The position numbers and the translations under genes were made by a program. A stretch of 64,000 nucleotides of DNA from JBBECE01 sp964574935 (GTDB taxonomy: Bacteria > Pseudomonadota > Alphaproteobacteria > Rhizobiales > Devosiaceae): the NCBI GenBank assembly GCA_964574935.1, contig CAZNOZ010000003.1, positions 34,826 to 98,825 on the forward strand, in the 5' to 3' direction. Positions 42,665-52,362 of this stretch are shown one piece after another. The notes beneath the pieces are model-generated. The model saw only the letters and a program-made list of their open reading frames with translations. It was not told the origin of the DNA and did not search any database. The first letter of the stretch is position 1. Each line of letters opens with the position of its first letter.

Positions 42665-44912
42665 AGGCGCCGCGAAAGCGATTGGTGCGCGGGAAGCCTT
42701 GCGGGGCGACGCGACCGGCCTGGGCCCGCTCGCCGATCCAGTCCGCAAGTTCGCTCATCGGCTTGTTGAACTGGCGCCCGGAGCTGTCGGTCCAGCTCAT
42801 CCCCTCGGCGGCGGAGAAAACCAAAACGTCGCTGAGCCGCACGTCTTTGCCGTATTTCTGCAAGCGGATGCCCTTGCCGCGCCCCATCCGGGGCAGCTCG
42901 TCGAGGCCGAAGATCAGGAGCTTGCGGTTCGAGCCGATCGCCGCCACCCGGTCGCCGGCGGCGGCAACGAGCACGGCGGCCTCGGCCGGGGTCTTGACGT
43001 TGAGCACCTGCTTGCCCTTGCGGGTGGTGGCAACCAGATCGTCCTCGGGGACGACGAACCCGTCCCCGCGATCCGACGCGATCAGGCGTTCGGCGCCCGG
43101 GGTGTGGACGAAAAGCTCGACGATGTCGCTGCCTGGCTCCATGTCGGCCATGATCCGTACCGGCTCGCCGAAGCCCCGGCCGCCGGGCAACCGGTCGGCG
43201 GCAAGCGTGAACACCTTGCCGGCGGTCGACAGCAGCAGCAGCTTGTCGGTCGTTTGGCAGCGAACCATGAGCTTGAGCCGGTCGTCGGACTTGAACCCGA
43301 GGCTGCCCGCGTCGTCGAGATGGCCCTTGAGCGCCCGGATCCAGCCCTTTTCGGTGAGCACCACGGTGATCGGCTCGCGCTCGACCATGGCGGTGTGCAA
43401 GTCGCCCAGATCGGCCTCGGGCGCGCTTTCGAACCGGGTGCGGCGCGCCCCCAGTTCGGTGTCGGGCCCGTAGGCCTCGGCGAGCGCCCTGATCTCGGCG
43501 GAGATGGCGCCCCATTGGCGCTTGTCCGATTTGACGAGCTTGTCGAGGCGGTCGCCCTCGGCGACGAGCTTGTCGTGCTCGCCGCGGATCTCGATTTCCT
43601 CGAGCTTTCTGAGGGCGCGCAAACGCATGTTGAGGATCGCCTCGGCCTGGTTGTCGGTGATCGAGAAGCGCGCGATCAGCGCCGACTTGGGCTCGTCCTC
43701 GGTGCGAATGATCGAGATGACCTCGTCGAGATTGAGATAGGCGACGAGATAGCCGTCGAGCACCTCGAGCCGGCGGGCGATCGCCTCGAGCCGGAAGCGG
43801 GTGCGGCGCACCAGGACCTCCTGGCGATGCGCCAGCCAGGCCTTCAGCACCGGGCCCAGGCCCATCACTTTCGGCACCGCGCCGCCGTCGAGGACGTTCA
43901 TGTTCAGCGAGATGCGCGATTCGAGCTCGGTGAGCTTGAACAGCGATTCCATGAGCAGCACCGGATCGACGGTGCGGTTCTTCGGCTCCAGAACCAGGCG
44001 CACGTCTTCGGCGGACTCGTCGCGCACGTCTTTGAGCAGCGGCAGTCTGCGGGCCAGCAGAAGCTCGGCGATCTTCTCGACCAGCCGCGATTTGGGCACC
44101 TGCCAGGGGATTTCGGTGACCACCGCGACCCAGGTGCCGTTGCCGGTGTCCTCGCGCTCCCAGCGCGCCCGGACCCGGAAGCCCCCGCGCCCGGTCTCGT
44201 AGGCCTCGACGATCGCGGCACGCTCCTCCACCAGGATGCCGCCGGTGGGGAAATCCGGTCCCCTGACGAAGTCCACGAGCCTGTCGGTCGTCGCCTCGGG
44301 GTCGTTGATCAGATGCTCGGCGGCGGCGCACAACTCGGCGACATTGTGCGGCGGGATCGAGGTCGCCATGCCGACGGCGATCCCCGACGAGCCGTTCGCC
44401 AGGAGGTTCGGAAAGTTTGCCGGCAGGACGAGCGGCTCGTCCTCCTCGCCGTCATAGGTCGAACGAAAGTCGACGGCGTCCTCGGTCAGCCCCTCCAGCA
44501 GGCGCATGGCGACGTCGGTGAGCCGCGCCTCGGTGTAGCGCTGGGCGGCGGCGCCGTCGCCGTCGATGTTGCCGAAATTGCCCTGCCCTTCGACAAGCGG
44601 ATAGCGAACCGCGAAGTCCTGCGCCAGGCGCACCAGCGCGTCGTAGACGGACTGCTCGCCGTGCGGGTGGTACTTGCCGATGACGTCGCCGACGACGCGG
44701 GCGCATTTCTTGAAGCCCTGGTCGGGGTCCAGGCGCAACAGCCGCATGGCGTGCAGGATGCGCCGGTGCACGGGCTTGAGCCCGTCGCGGGCGTCGGGCA
44801 AGGCGCGCTGGGTGATCGTCGAGAGCGCGTATTGCAGGTAGCGCTCTTCGAGGGTTTCGCGCAGGTCGACGGTGTGAAATTCAGCGGCAGACGGGGGCAA
44901 AGCTTCGCCCAT
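42663..44912 (-). CDS. parC: DNA topoisomerase IV subunit A
   Basis: A 749-residue ParC. The catalytic tyrosine is Y126 in AAAQRYTEARL, and the breakage-reunion core starts LRETLEERYLQYALSTI. The quinolone-determining region reads HPHGEQSVYDAL, with Gln at the usual Ser position, as I recall for related alphaproteobacteria. The C-terminal beta-pinwheel is present. Last gene of the long minus-strand operon, 34 bp after recO. parE is not in this window. Confidence 0.94.
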   Translation of the reverse strand: MGEALPPSAAEFHTVDLRETLEERYLQYALSTITQRALPDARDGLKPVHRRILHAMRLLRLDPDQGFKKCARVVGDVIGKYHPHGEQSVYDALVRLAQDFAVRYPLVEGQGNFGNIDGDGAAAQRYTEARLTDVAMRLLEGLTEDAVDFRSTYDGEEDEPLVLPANFPNLLANGSSGIAVGMATSIPPHNVAELCAAAEHLINDPEATTDRLVDFVRGPDFPTGGILVEERAAIVEAYETGRGGFRVRARWEREDTGNGTWVAVVTEIPWQVPKSRLVEKIAELLLARRLPLLKDVRDESAEDVRLVLEPKNRTVDPVLLMESLFKLTELESRISLNMNVLDGGAVPKVMGLGPVLKAWLAHRQEVLVRRTRFRLEAIARRLEVLDGYLVAYLNLDEVISIIRTEDEPKSALIARFSITDNQAEAILNMRLRALRKLEEIEIRGEHDKLVAEGDRLDKLVKSDKRQWGAISAEIRALAEAYGPDTELGARRTRFESAPEADLGDLHTAMVEREPITVVLTEKGWIRALKGHLDDAGSLGFKSDDRLKLMVRCQTTDKLLLLSTAGKVFTLAADRLPGGRGFGEPVRIMADMEPGSDIVELFVHTPGAERLIASDRGDGFVVPEDDLVATTRKGKQVLNVKTPAEAAVLVAAAGDRVAAIGSNRKLLIFGLDELPRMGRGKGIRLQKYGKDVRLSDVLVFSAAEGMSWTDSSGRQFNKPMSELADWIGERAQAGRVAPQGFPRTNRFRGA

Positions 44913-44946
44913 GGCAGGAGCCTTTCGAAATGCGAATCGGCGGCAA

Positions 44947-45657
44947 TTATAGGAGCGCGGCGATCAACCTGTCGCGGACGGTGGGCGGCGCGATGGAGCG
45001 CGGCGTCCAGACATGGGCGGCGAGGAAATAGCCGGTGAGCGTGAGCGCCTCGGCAACCGAGCCGGGATCGGGTTCGCCGGTGCCGATGAGGAAGGGCGGC
45101 AAGGCCAAGAGCCTGGCCTTGTGGGCCTCGCCCGCCCCGGCGGACACCGCCCGGCCCGATTTCGGCGAGACATAGACGAGGTCGTCGGTAACGCCGGTGG
45201 CCGCGCATTGGCTCAGATCGAGCCCGAACCCGAGCTCCTCGAGCAGGCGCAACTCGAACCGGGCCAGCGAGCCGCCGATGGCCACCGCCTCGTCGCCGGT
45301 TTCGATGAGCGCCAGCGCCGCTTCGTAGAGCGCGGCGTGCGGATCGCGCTCGGGCAGCAGGCGCAGATGTTCGCAGACGAGCTGGCTGAGATAGAGGCGC
45401 CGGCGGCTGTCCATGAGCGCGGCGGCGCGGGCGACCAGGGGCTCAACGGTGAACGTCCCCAGATGGTCGTCCAGCCGGGCCCGCCAGGTGACAAGGACCG
45501 AGTTGCCCGGCTGCAGGACCGCCCGGAAGCGCCGCGAGCGGCCGCCGCGCACCAGCCCCAGATGCCGGCCGTGGCCCTCGGTCATCGCCTCGAGGATGAC
45601 CGAGGTCTCCCCGTGCTTGCGGGTGCCGATGACGAGGGCTTCAGCGGACCATTGCAT
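44947..45657 (-). CDS. recO: DNA repair protein RecO
   Basis: A 236-residue RecO, which loads RecA with RecR in the RecFOR pathway. The N-terminal OB fold is seen in EALVIGTRKHGETSVILEAMTEGHGRHLGLVRGG, followed by the helical domain (LPERDPHAALYEAALALIETG). Six bp downstream of era. Confidence 0.92.
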   Translation of the reverse strand: MQWSAEALVIGTRKHGETSVILEAMTEGHGRHLGLVRGGRSRRFRAVLQPGNSVLVTWRARLDDHLGTFTVEPLVARAAALMDSRRRLYLSQLVCEHLRLLPERDPHAALYEAALALIETGDEAVAIGGSLARFELRLLEELGFGLDLSQCAATGVTDDLVYVSPKSGRAVSAGAGEAHKARLLALPPFLIGTGEPDPGSVAEALTLTGYFLAAHVWTPRSIAPPTVRDRLIAALL

Positions 45658-45663
45658 GGGCGG

Positions 45664-46569
45664 TCAACTCGGGAACTCCAGCCCCAGCTCGCGATAGTGT
45701 TCCGGGTCCTCGGCCCATTTTTCGCGCACCTTGACGAACAGGAACAGGTGCACCGGCACGCCGAACATCCCGGCGAGCTCCTTGCGGGCCGCGGCGCCGA
45801 TCGCCTTGATCGTCTGCCCGCCCTTGCCGAGGACGATCTTCTTGTGGGCTTGGCGGCCGACCACGATGATCTGCGAGATGCGGTAGGAGCCGTCCGGCTT
45901 CACCTCGAAGCGCTCGGGCTCAACGGTGGCGGCGTAGGGGATTTCCTCGTGGATTCTGAGGAACAGCTTCTCGCGGGTGACCTCGGCGGCACTCAGCGCC
46001 AGCGTCAGGTCGGTGAGCTGGTCCTCGGGGAAATGCCACGGGCCCTCGGGCATCGTCTTTGCGCACCAGGCGACGAAGTCCGCGACGCCGTCGCCGGTGA
46101 GCGCCGAGATCATGAAGGTCCTGGCGAACCCGCTCTTTTCGTTGAGCGCCTCGGCCAGCCCCAGCAGCGCGGGGCGCTCGACCTTGTCGATCTTGTTCAA
46201 AAGCAGCACCCTGGGGCGCCGGACTTCCGTCAATCCCGACAGCAGCGCTTCGACCTCGTCGGTGACGCCGCCGGCGGCATCGACGATCAGCGCGATCACA
46301 TCGGCGTCGCCGGCCCCGGCCCAGGCGGCGGCGACCATCGCCCGGTCGAGCCGGCGGCGGGGCGCGAAAATGCCCGGCGTGTCGATGAAGACAATCTGCG
46401 CGCGCTCGTGGGTCACCACGCCACGGATACGCATGCGGGTGGTCTGCGGCTTGTGGGTGACGATCGAGACCTTGGTGCCCACCAGCGCGTTCAGGAGCGT
46501 CGATTTGCCGGCATTCGGCGCCCCCACAAGGGCGACGAAACCGCATCGCATGCCCTCCGGCGCCGTCAC
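45664..46569 (-). CDS. era: GTPase Era
   Basis: A 301-residue 16S rRNA maturation GTPase. The G domain has G1 GAPNAGKST, G2 around HKPQTTRMRIRG, G3 DTPG and G4 NKID; the C-terminal KH domain includes IVLGKGGQTIKAIGAAARKEL. The GTG start overlaps the rnc stop (GTGA). The frame runs 67 codons upstream, but that part is rnc in another frame. Confidence 0.95.
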   Translation of the reverse strand: MTAPEGMRCGFVALVGAPNAGKSTLLNALVGTKVSIVTHKPQTTRMRIRGVVTHERAQIVFIDTPGIFAPRRRLDRAMVAAAWAGAGDADVIALIVDAAGGVTDEVEALLSGLTEVRRPRVLLLNKIDKVERPALLGLAEALNEKSGFARTFMISALTGDGVADFVAWCAKTMPEGPWHFPEDQLTDLTLALSAAEVTREKLFLRIHEEIPYAATVEPERFEVKPDGSYRISQIIVVGRQAHKKIVLGKGGQTIKAIGAAARKELAGMFGVPVHLFLFVKVREKWAEDPEHYRELGLEFPS

Positions 46570-47273
46570 CTTGGGTGTTTCCAGACTTTCTCGCGCAACA
46601 GGAACTCGGTCGCCGCGGCGTGCTCGGCCTGCTTCTTGGAGCGGCCGCGGGCGGCCACGGGCTCGAAACCGGCGAGGTTGATTTCGATCTCGAACTCGGG
46701 TGCGTGGTCGGGGCCGGAGCGTTCGACCTCCTCGTAGGACGGCGGCTCGAGGCCCCTGGACTGGGCCCATTCCTGCAGCGCCGTCTTGGCGTCGCCGCGG
46801 GTCTTCAGGCCGGCAAAGAGCCAGTCGCCGAAATACTCCTCGACGAAGCGGCGGGCGGCCTCCAGACCGCCGTCCAGGAAGATCGCGCCGATCACCGCCT
46901 CGCAGGTGTCGGCGAGGATGGCCGGCTTTTCGGCGCCGCCGGAGCGCGCCTCCGAGTCGCCGAGCCTGACCGCGCGGCCGAGCTCCAGCGCCTGGGCAAC
47001 GGCGGCGCAGCTTTCCTTGCGCACCACGGCGTTGAGGGTGCGGCTCAGACCGCCCTCGTTGGCTTGCGGATGGGCGGCAAACAACACCTCGGCGGCGACC
47101 AGACCCAGGACCCGGTCGCCGAGGAATTCGAGCCGCTGGTAGGAGCGGGCGATGCGTTTCGAGGGGGCGACGGCGCTGGTGTGGGTCAGGGCCCGTTCGA
47201 GCAGATCGGGATCGGAGAAGGCATGGCCGAGCCGCGCTTCGAGGTCGCGGCGCGCGGTCAGTTCAAGCGCCAT
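46566..47273 (-). CDS. rnc: Ribonuclease III
   Basis: A 235-residue double-strand RNA endonuclease. It has the signature RLEFLGDRVLGL, the second metal site TCEAVIGAIFLDGG and a C-terminal dsRNA-binding domain (DAKTALQEWAQSRGL...AAATEFLL). The ATG shares one base with the lepB stop; a GTG directly before it is an alternative. Processes rRNA and mRNA. Confidence 0.95.
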   Translation of the reverse strand: MALELTARRDLEARLGHAFSDPDLLERALTHTSAVAPSKRIARSYQRLEFLGDRVLGLVAAEVLFAAHPQANEGGLSRTLNAVVRKESCAAVAQALELGRAVRLGDSEARSGGAEKPAILADTCEAVIGAIFLDGGLEAARRFVEEYFGDWLFAGLKTRGDAKTALQEWAQSRGLEPPSYEEVERSGPDHAPEFEIEINLAGFEPVAARGRSKKQAEHAAATEFLLREKVWKHPR

Positions 47274-48055
47274 CACTCATACAGGGACTGGAACATCCGG
47301 TCCCAGCGGACGTTGCCCGGCCAGCGCCAGATGAACCACGGGTTGATGTTGTCGGTGATGGAGAAGAAGCGGACCTCGGCCTTGCCGACAAGATTGCCCA
47401 GCGGCACGTACCCGACGGCGCTCAGGACCCGGCTGTCGGCGGACCGGTCGCGGTTGTCGCCCATCATGAACAGGTGATTGGCCGGCACGACATATTCGGT
47501 GGTGTTGTCGAGCCCGGCATTGTCGGAGATTTCCTGGATGGTGTAGCTGATCCCGCTGGGCAGCGTCTCGCGGTAGAGCAGGACGGGAACGGTGGTCCCG
47601 AAGCTGTCGGTGTCGGTGCCGCGCCCGACGAGCTCGCGCGCGACCATCTCGCCGTTGATATAGAGCCGGCCCTGGCGCATCTGGATGTGATCGCCGGGCA
47701 GGCCGATGACGCGCTTGATGTAGTTCTCGGTCTGCGGCTCGGGGCGGAACACCGCGATATCGCCGCGGTTCGGGACGCTGCCGAACAGGCGCCCCTTGAA
47801 CGGAATGATCCCCAGCGGCAGCGAATAGCGGCCATAACCATAAGTGAATTTCGAGGCCAGGACGTAGTCGCCGATGAGCAGGTTCGACTGCATCGAGGCG
47901 GTGGGGATCGAAAAGGGCTGGTAGAGGAAGGAGCGGAACACCAAGGCGATCAGCAGCGCCTGCAGCAGCACCACGACGGTTTCGCGAAGTTCGCTCTTTT
48001 TCCTGGCGGGCGCGGCGGAGGCGCCCTTTTTCGACTTCTCGTCGGTGGCGGCCAT
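47273..48055 (-). CDS. lepB: Signal peptidase I
   Basis: A 260-residue type I signal peptidase with an N-terminal transmembrane helix (residues 26-43). The serine-lysine dyad is S54 (PTASMQSNL) and K114 (NYIKRVIGLPGD); the box-E motif MMGDNRDRSADSR is intact. The cytosolic tail is Lys/Ala-rich. The ATG giving standard topology is used. Confidence 0.95.
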   Translation of the reverse strand: MAATDEKSKKGASAAPARKKSELRETVVVLLQALLIALVFRSFLYQPFSIPTASMQSNLLIGDYVLASKFTYGYGRYSLPLGIIPFKGRLFGSVPNRGDIAVFRPEPQTENYIKRVIGLPGDHIQMRQGRLYINGEMVARELVGRGTDTDSFGTTVPVLLYRETLPSGISYTIQEISDNAGLDNTTEYVVPANHLFMMGDNRDRSADSRVLSAVGYVPLGNLVGKAEVRFFSITDNINPWFIWRWPGNVRWDRMFQSLYE

Positions 48056-48089
48056 GGGGATTCCGGGTCTGGTGCGGTGCCAGTTGTGG

Positions 48090-48509
48090 TTAGGCGGTTG
48101 ACTCGGCGGGGTCAACAGGCAGCGCCTCGATGATCACCAGGGCCTGCGCCAGCCCATTGTCGTCGGTGAGCGTGACGTGAATGTGGGGCCGGTGGCCATC
48201 CGGCACGAGCCAGTCGAGGACTTTGGCGGCGCCGCCGGTCAACGCCATTGTGGGTTTGCCCGAGGGCAGATTGACGACCCCCATGTCGCGCCAATAGACG
48301 CCGCGGGACATCCCCGTCCCCAGGGCCTTGGCGCAAGCCTCCTTGGCGGCAAAACGACGCGCATAAGAGGCTGATCTTGCCCGCCTTTTATCGGATTTCA
48401 GGCGCTCGATCTCGGTGAAGCATCGCAAGGTGAAGCGCTCGCCGAAGCGGTCCAGAATCTCTTCGACGCGCCCGACTTCGCAGATATCGTTGCCTAATCC
48501 GATAATCAT
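48090..48509 (-). CDS. acpS: Holo-[acyl-carrier-protein] synthase
   Basis: A 139-residue AcpS, transferring phosphopantetheine to ACP. It has the N-terminal IIGLGNDICEVGRVEEILDR metal motif and FAAKEACAKALGTG. Length is normal. It lies 9 bp after pyrE, as in related genomes. Confidence 0.95.
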   Translation of the reverse strand: MIIGLGNDICEVGRVEEILDRFGERFTLRCFTEIERLKSDKRRARSASYARRFAAKEACAKALGTGMSRGVYWRDMGVVNLPSGKPTMALTGGAAKVLDWLVPDGHRPHIHVTLTDDNGLAQALVIIEALPVDPAESTA

Positions 48510-48518
48510 TTCAAAAAC

Positions 48519-49124
48519 TTACCGGGCATGGTGGCTGCCGGGCGTGATCGCTGGCTGGGCCGCGAGCTCCGGCGGCAGGGCGTCGGCGGGATACGCGGGA
48601 ACTTGGTATTCAGCCAGTGAAATCAATGGAATACCGATATCCGCTCGACCAGCGGATCGATCGACCAGGCAGGCGACGGCCACCACGTCGGCGCCGAGCT
48701 CTTGGAGGCACTCAACACATTCCTTCACCGAGCCGCCGGTGGAAATAACGTCCTCGACGACCAGGACCTTCTCCCCCGGCTCGACGCTAAAGCCCCGCCG
48801 CAACTGGAATTTTCCCTCCACCCGCTCGGTGTAGATGGCCGGCAGACCCAGGTGCCGGGCGGTCTCATAGCCGGGAATGATGCCGCCAACAGCCGGCGAG
48901 ACGACCTTGGTAACGGTCCGGAGTCGATCCGAAATTCCGGGGTCTTGCACATTTTGGATTGCCTCGGCCAGGGCCCGGCACAGAATCTCGGTCTTGTCGG
49001 GCCACATGAACACGAATGCCTTTTGCAGATACATCGGCGAATGCAGCCCGGAGGTCAGGACGAAATGGCCGTCCAGAATCGCCCCGCAGTCACGGAAGAT
49101 GTCGAGCACCTCGTCGGTGGTCAT
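48519..49124 (-). CDS. pyrE: Orotate phosphoribosyltransferase
   Basis: A 201-residue OPRTase, adding phosphoribose to orotate in UMP synthesis. The PRPP-binding motif is VLVVEDVISTGGS; SGLHSPMYLQ binds orotate. The ATG overlaps the rel stop (ATGA). The C-terminal tail is slightly extended (ITPGSHHAR). Confidence 0.95.
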   Translation of the reverse strand: MTTDEVLDIFRDCGAILDGHFVLTSGLHSPMYLQKAFVFMWPDKTEILCRALAEAIQNVQDPGISDRLRTVTKVVSPAVGGIIPGYETARHLGLPAIYTERVEGKFQLRRGFSVEPGEKVLVVEDVISTGGSVKECVECLQELGADVVAVACLVDRSAGRADIGIPLISLAEYQVPAYPADALPPELAAQPAITPGSHHAR

Positions 49125-51412
49125 CGTTGCTCCTTGAATTGCGCATGAGCGGTGAAGTCGGCGGCCGTCTCCACGGCGGTGAAGGCGGTGGCCTCGGTTT
49201 TCGAAGCGCGATGCACGCTGGTCAGGCCGGAGGTGCGCTTGAGCGTCGCCAGGACATCGTTGAGCTGGGCGGCGTCGCGCAACTCGAGCTCGAACAGCAT
49301 GGCGTGGAAGTCCGGCGAGATGGCGCGGACCAGGAGATTGTGGATGTTGCCCTCGCAGGCGGCGATGGCGGCGGAGACCTGGGCCAGCATGCCGGGCTTG
49401 TTGGCGGCCTGCATGGCGATGACGACGCGGTGGGCGCGCTCGTCCCCCTCCTCCTGGTCCCAGCGCACGTCGAGCCAGGCCGATTTGGAATCGTGGAACT
49501 CGGCGAGGGCTTCGGAGTCGATCGGGTAGACGGTCAGGCAATCGTCAGGGGTGAGAATGCCCACCAGGCGTTCGCCGGGTACCGCCCCTTCGGGCGAGAC
49601 CCGGATCGGGGTATCCAGGTCCAGCGAGGCAAGCGCCGACTTGCGGCTGGCCGGCAGGCGCTGGCCGCCGGGAATGCGGAACTTGAAACGGTCCGACCCC
49701 CTGAGCGCGAACCAGCCGTCGGCGCTGGTGCCGATGGGCAGGTTGAGACGCCGCCGGCGGCGCTTTCCGCCGCCCTTGATGGTCCAGATTTCCCTGGCCA
49801 GGCGGTCGGAGTCGACGACCACGTCGCCGAGCGCGATCAGCAGCTCGCGCCGGCCGGCCAACCCCAGCGCCTTGAGCAGCTTTGAGAAATCGCCCTCGGT
49901 GACGCTCAGCGCTTCGCGTTCGAGAACCGCGTCGTAGATCTGTTCGCCCAGGACCGCGGCGCGTTCGGCGGCGGCCTGGCGCACCGCCCGCCGGATGGCG
50001 GCGCGGGCCTTGCCGGTGACCGCCAGAGCTTCCCAGTTGGGCGGCGGGCTGTGGCGGGCATCGCGCAGGATCTCGACCTCGTCGCCGTTGGCGAGCGGGG
50101 TGATCAGCGGCTGGGTGGACCCGTTGATCTTGCAGCCCACGCAGCTGTCGCCGATTTCGGTATGCACGGCGTAGGCGAAATCGATCGCGGTGGCGCCGCG
50201 CGGCAGCGCGATCAGCCGGCCGCCGGGGGTGAAGCAGAAGACCTGGTCCTGGAAGAGTTCGAGCTTGGCGTGCTCGATGAACTCCTCCGGATTGTCGCCG
50301 GCGGTGAGCCGCGCGATCGTCGAGCGCAGCCAGCCATAGGCGCGGCTTTCGGCCTCCAGACGCGACATGTCCCCGGAGATGCCTTCCTTGTACAGCGCGT
50401 GGGCGGCGATCCCGTACTCGGCGATATCGTGCATCTCGCGCGTGCGGATCTGCAGTTCCACCCGCTCCGAGCCGGGGCCGACGATCGTGGAGTGGATGGA
50501 GCGGTAGTCGTTCTGCTTGGGGGTCGAGATGTAGTCCTTGAAGCGGCCGGGGACGACCGACCACTTGGTGTGCACGACGCCCAGGGCCCGGTAGCAGTCG
50601 TCCACCGTCGAGACGATGACGCGAAACCCGATGATGTCGGAGAGCTGCTCGAGGCCGACCGACTTGCGCTGCATCTTGCGGAAGATCGAATAGGGGCGCT
50701 TCAGCCGGCCGGCGACGGCGGCGTCGATGCCCATTTGCTTGAGCTGCTTGCGCAGTTGCCGCTCGATGTCGCGAACGAGTTTGCGCGATTGCTTCTGGAA
50801 GTCCGTCAACCGGTCGGCAATCGCCTCGTAGTGACCGGGCTGCAACGTCTGAAAGGCGAGATCCTCGAGCTCGGTGCGCATGTCCTGCATGCCCATGCGG
50901 CCGGCAAGCGGCGCGTAAATGTCCATCGTCTCCTGGGCGATCCGCTCGCGGGCCGCCGGTTTCAGCGAGCTCAGGGTGCGCATGTTGTGCAGCCGGTCGG
51001 CGAGCTTGACGAGCAGCACCCTGATGTCGGCGGAGATCGCCAGCAGGAGTTTGCGGAGGTTCTCGGCCTGGGCTTCCTCGTGAGAGACCAGATTGAGCCG
51101 GTCGATCTTGGTCAGTCCTTCGACGATGGCGCCGATTTCGGCACCGAAGGTGTGGTCGATCTCGGCCCGCGTGGCGTCGGTGTCTTCGATGGTGTCGTGC
51201 AGGAGCCCCACCACGATGGACGCGTCGTCGAGCTTGAGATCGGTCAGGATCGCCGCGACCTCGAGCGGATGGGCGAAATAGGGATCGCCCGAGGCCCGCC
51301 GCTGGGCGCCGTGCTTCTGCATGGCGTAGACGTAGGCCTTGTTCAGGAGCGCCTCGTCGGCGCCGGGATTGTAGGCCTGAACCCGCTCCAGAAGATCGAA
51401 TTGGCGCATCAT
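49121..51412 (-). CDS. Bifunctional (p)ppGpp synthetase/hydrolase (Rsh)
   Basis: A 763-residue RelA/SpoT homologue, the single long Rsh of alphaproteobacteria. Domains in order: HD hydrolase with FAHPLEVA and GLLHDTIEDT (active residues present), synthetase with RSIHSTIVGPGSERVELQIRT, TGS (VFCFTPGGRLIALPRGATAIDFAYA), helical and zinc-finger-like regions, and a C-terminal ACT domain. Both catalytic halves look intact, so it should make and degrade (p)ppGpp. The ATG overlaps the stop of the small membrane gene (ATGA). Confidence 0.95.
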   Translation of the reverse strand: MMRQFDLLERVQAYNPGADEALLNKAYVYAMQKHGAQRRASGDPYFAHPLEVAAILTDLKLDDASIVVGLLHDTIEDTDATRAEIDHTFGAEIGAIVEGLTKIDRLNLVSHEEAQAENLRKLLLAISADIRVLLVKLADRLHNMRTLSSLKPAARERIAQETMDIYAPLAGRMGMQDMRTELEDLAFQTLQPGHYEAIADRLTDFQKQSRKLVRDIERQLRKQLKQMGIDAAVAGRLKRPYSIFRKMQRKSVGLEQLSDIIGFRVIVSTVDDCYRALGVVHTKWSVVPGRFKDYISTPKQNDYRSIHSTIVGPGSERVELQIRTREMHDIAEYGIAAHALYKEGISGDMSRLEAESRAYGWLRSTIARLTAGDNPEEFIEHAKLELFQDQVFCFTPGGRLIALPRGATAIDFAYAVHTEIGDSCVGCKINGSTQPLITPLANGDEVEILRDARHSPPPNWEALAVTGKARAAIRRAVRQAAAERAAVLGEQIYDAVLEREALSVTEGDFSKLLKALGLAGRRELLIALGDVVVDSDRLAREIWTIKGGGKRRRRRLNLPIGTSADGWFALRGSDRFKFRIPGGQRLPASRKSALASLDLDTPIRVSPEGAVPGERLVGILTPDDCLTVYPIDSEALAEFHDSKSAWLDVRWDQEEGDERAHRVVIAMQAANKPGMLAQVSAAIAACEGNIHNLLVRAISPDFHAMLFELELRDAAQLNDVLATLKRTSGLTSVHRASKTEATAFTAVETAADFTAHAQFKEQR

Positions 51413-51639
51413 GGGCGGGCATCCCCGGCGGCGCGCCGCTGCCACCGCCTCAACGCGACGAGGGCCCAGATTGCCTCAACCAGGCCAAAAGGCCAGGCGC
51501 CCACAAGAAATCCATACGCCGAAGCGAGCCCACAGGCACCCGCGAAGGCAAGGACAAATGGCCGGCCGCGGTCTTCGAGTGCATAGAAGACCAGCATAAG
51601 CGTGACCGAGACGAGGCCGAAGGCCGTCAGCGCGTCCAT
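51409..51639 (-). CDS. Small membrane protein upstream of rel
   Basis: A 76-residue protein with two hydrophobic helices (about residues 5-20 and 26-60) and a basic C-terminus (RRWQRRAAGDARP). I recall a small membrane gene in this position in related genomes but no named function. Its stop overlaps the rel start. It follows rpoZ after a hairpin (51660-51689). Confidence 0.6.
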   Translation of the reverse strand: MDALTAFGLVSVTLMLVFYALEDRGRPFVLAFAGACGLASAYGFLVGAWPFGLVEAIWALVALRRWQRRAAGDARP

Positions 51640-51659
51640 GACAACCGGCTCATATCAAC

Positions 51660-51689
51660 AAGGGCGCCTGCGATGCCGCAGACGCCCTT
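51660..51689 (-). terminator. Hairpin after rpoZ (terminator or attenuator)
   Basis: A 13-bp stem with one mismatch (AAGGGCG-x-CTGCG / CGCAG-x-CGCCCTT, loop ATGC), followed on the minus strand by TTGTTGATAT. It lies 34 bp past rpoZ and before the next gene, so it may separate rpoZ from the rel operon. Confidence 0.55.
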
Positions 51690-51722
51690 CAAATATACGC
51701 GCGAGCGGTGGCGCCCGCAAAA

Positions 51723-52091
51723 CTACTCGTCTCTTCGTTCGGGAGGCGCAAGCTCCTCGATGCCACGCAGAAGCTCTTCCTCGGAGATCGTGTCGACGGT
51801 GGGCGTGTCCTCGCCGGTCCGGCTCTCGATGACCGGGGCGGCTTCGGCCTCGGGTTCGTCGACCTCGACATATTTCTGCAGCGAATGAATGAGGTCTTCC
51901 CTGAGGTCCTCGGGCGAAATCGCCGCGTCGCCGATTTCCCTGAGGGCGACCACCGGGTTCTTGTCGTTGTCACGCTCCACCGTGATCTGGGAGCCGGCGG
52001 AAATCAGCCGGGCGCGGTGGGCCGACATCAGCACCAGATCGAATCGGTTCGGTACCCGTTGGATGCAGTCTTCGACGGTGACGCGGGCCAC
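51723..52091 (-). CDS. rpoZ: RNA polymerase omega subunit
   Basis: A 122-residue omega subunit. The start VARVTVEDCIQRVPNRFDLVL is the family N-terminus, and the PVVALREI segment contacts beta-prime. The long acidic C-terminal tail is typical of alphaproteobacteria. The GTG start is preceded by AGGAGA at about eight bases. Confidence 0.95.
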   Translation of the reverse strand: MARVTVEDCIQRVPNRFDLVLMSAHRARLISAGSQITVERDNDKNPVVALREIGDAAISPEDLREDLIHSLQKYVEVDEPEAEAAPVIESRTGEDTPTVDTISEEELLRGIEELAPPERRDE

Positions 52092-52362
52092 GTTGAGCTC
52101 TCCTGAACGCTGGAAATTGGGCGCCTTCGTACACCAGCGCCGTGGGCCGCGCAAGCGGCACCGCCCCGCCGGCGCGCGCCGGCGGTCCCGGCCGGCGGCA
52201 TGCGACAATTCGCTAGTTAACGAAAACATTCATTGCAAGACGGGTACAGTTTGAACTAAGAAATCGCGCCGCCAACGAACAACAATATCAAGCCGGTGGG
52301 TCCGAGGGTTTTTCGGCGGCCCAATCCGCACCACACGCTCGCCGGTCGACGGGAGACATATT

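Noticed and set aside
42540..45038. 832-codon plus-strand frame opposite parC
   Set aside because: Antisense shadow of an intact topoisomerase gene.
49545..51422. 625-codon alternative minus-strand frame within rel
   Set aside because: Arg/His-rich frame-shifted reading of the Rsh gene; no motifs.
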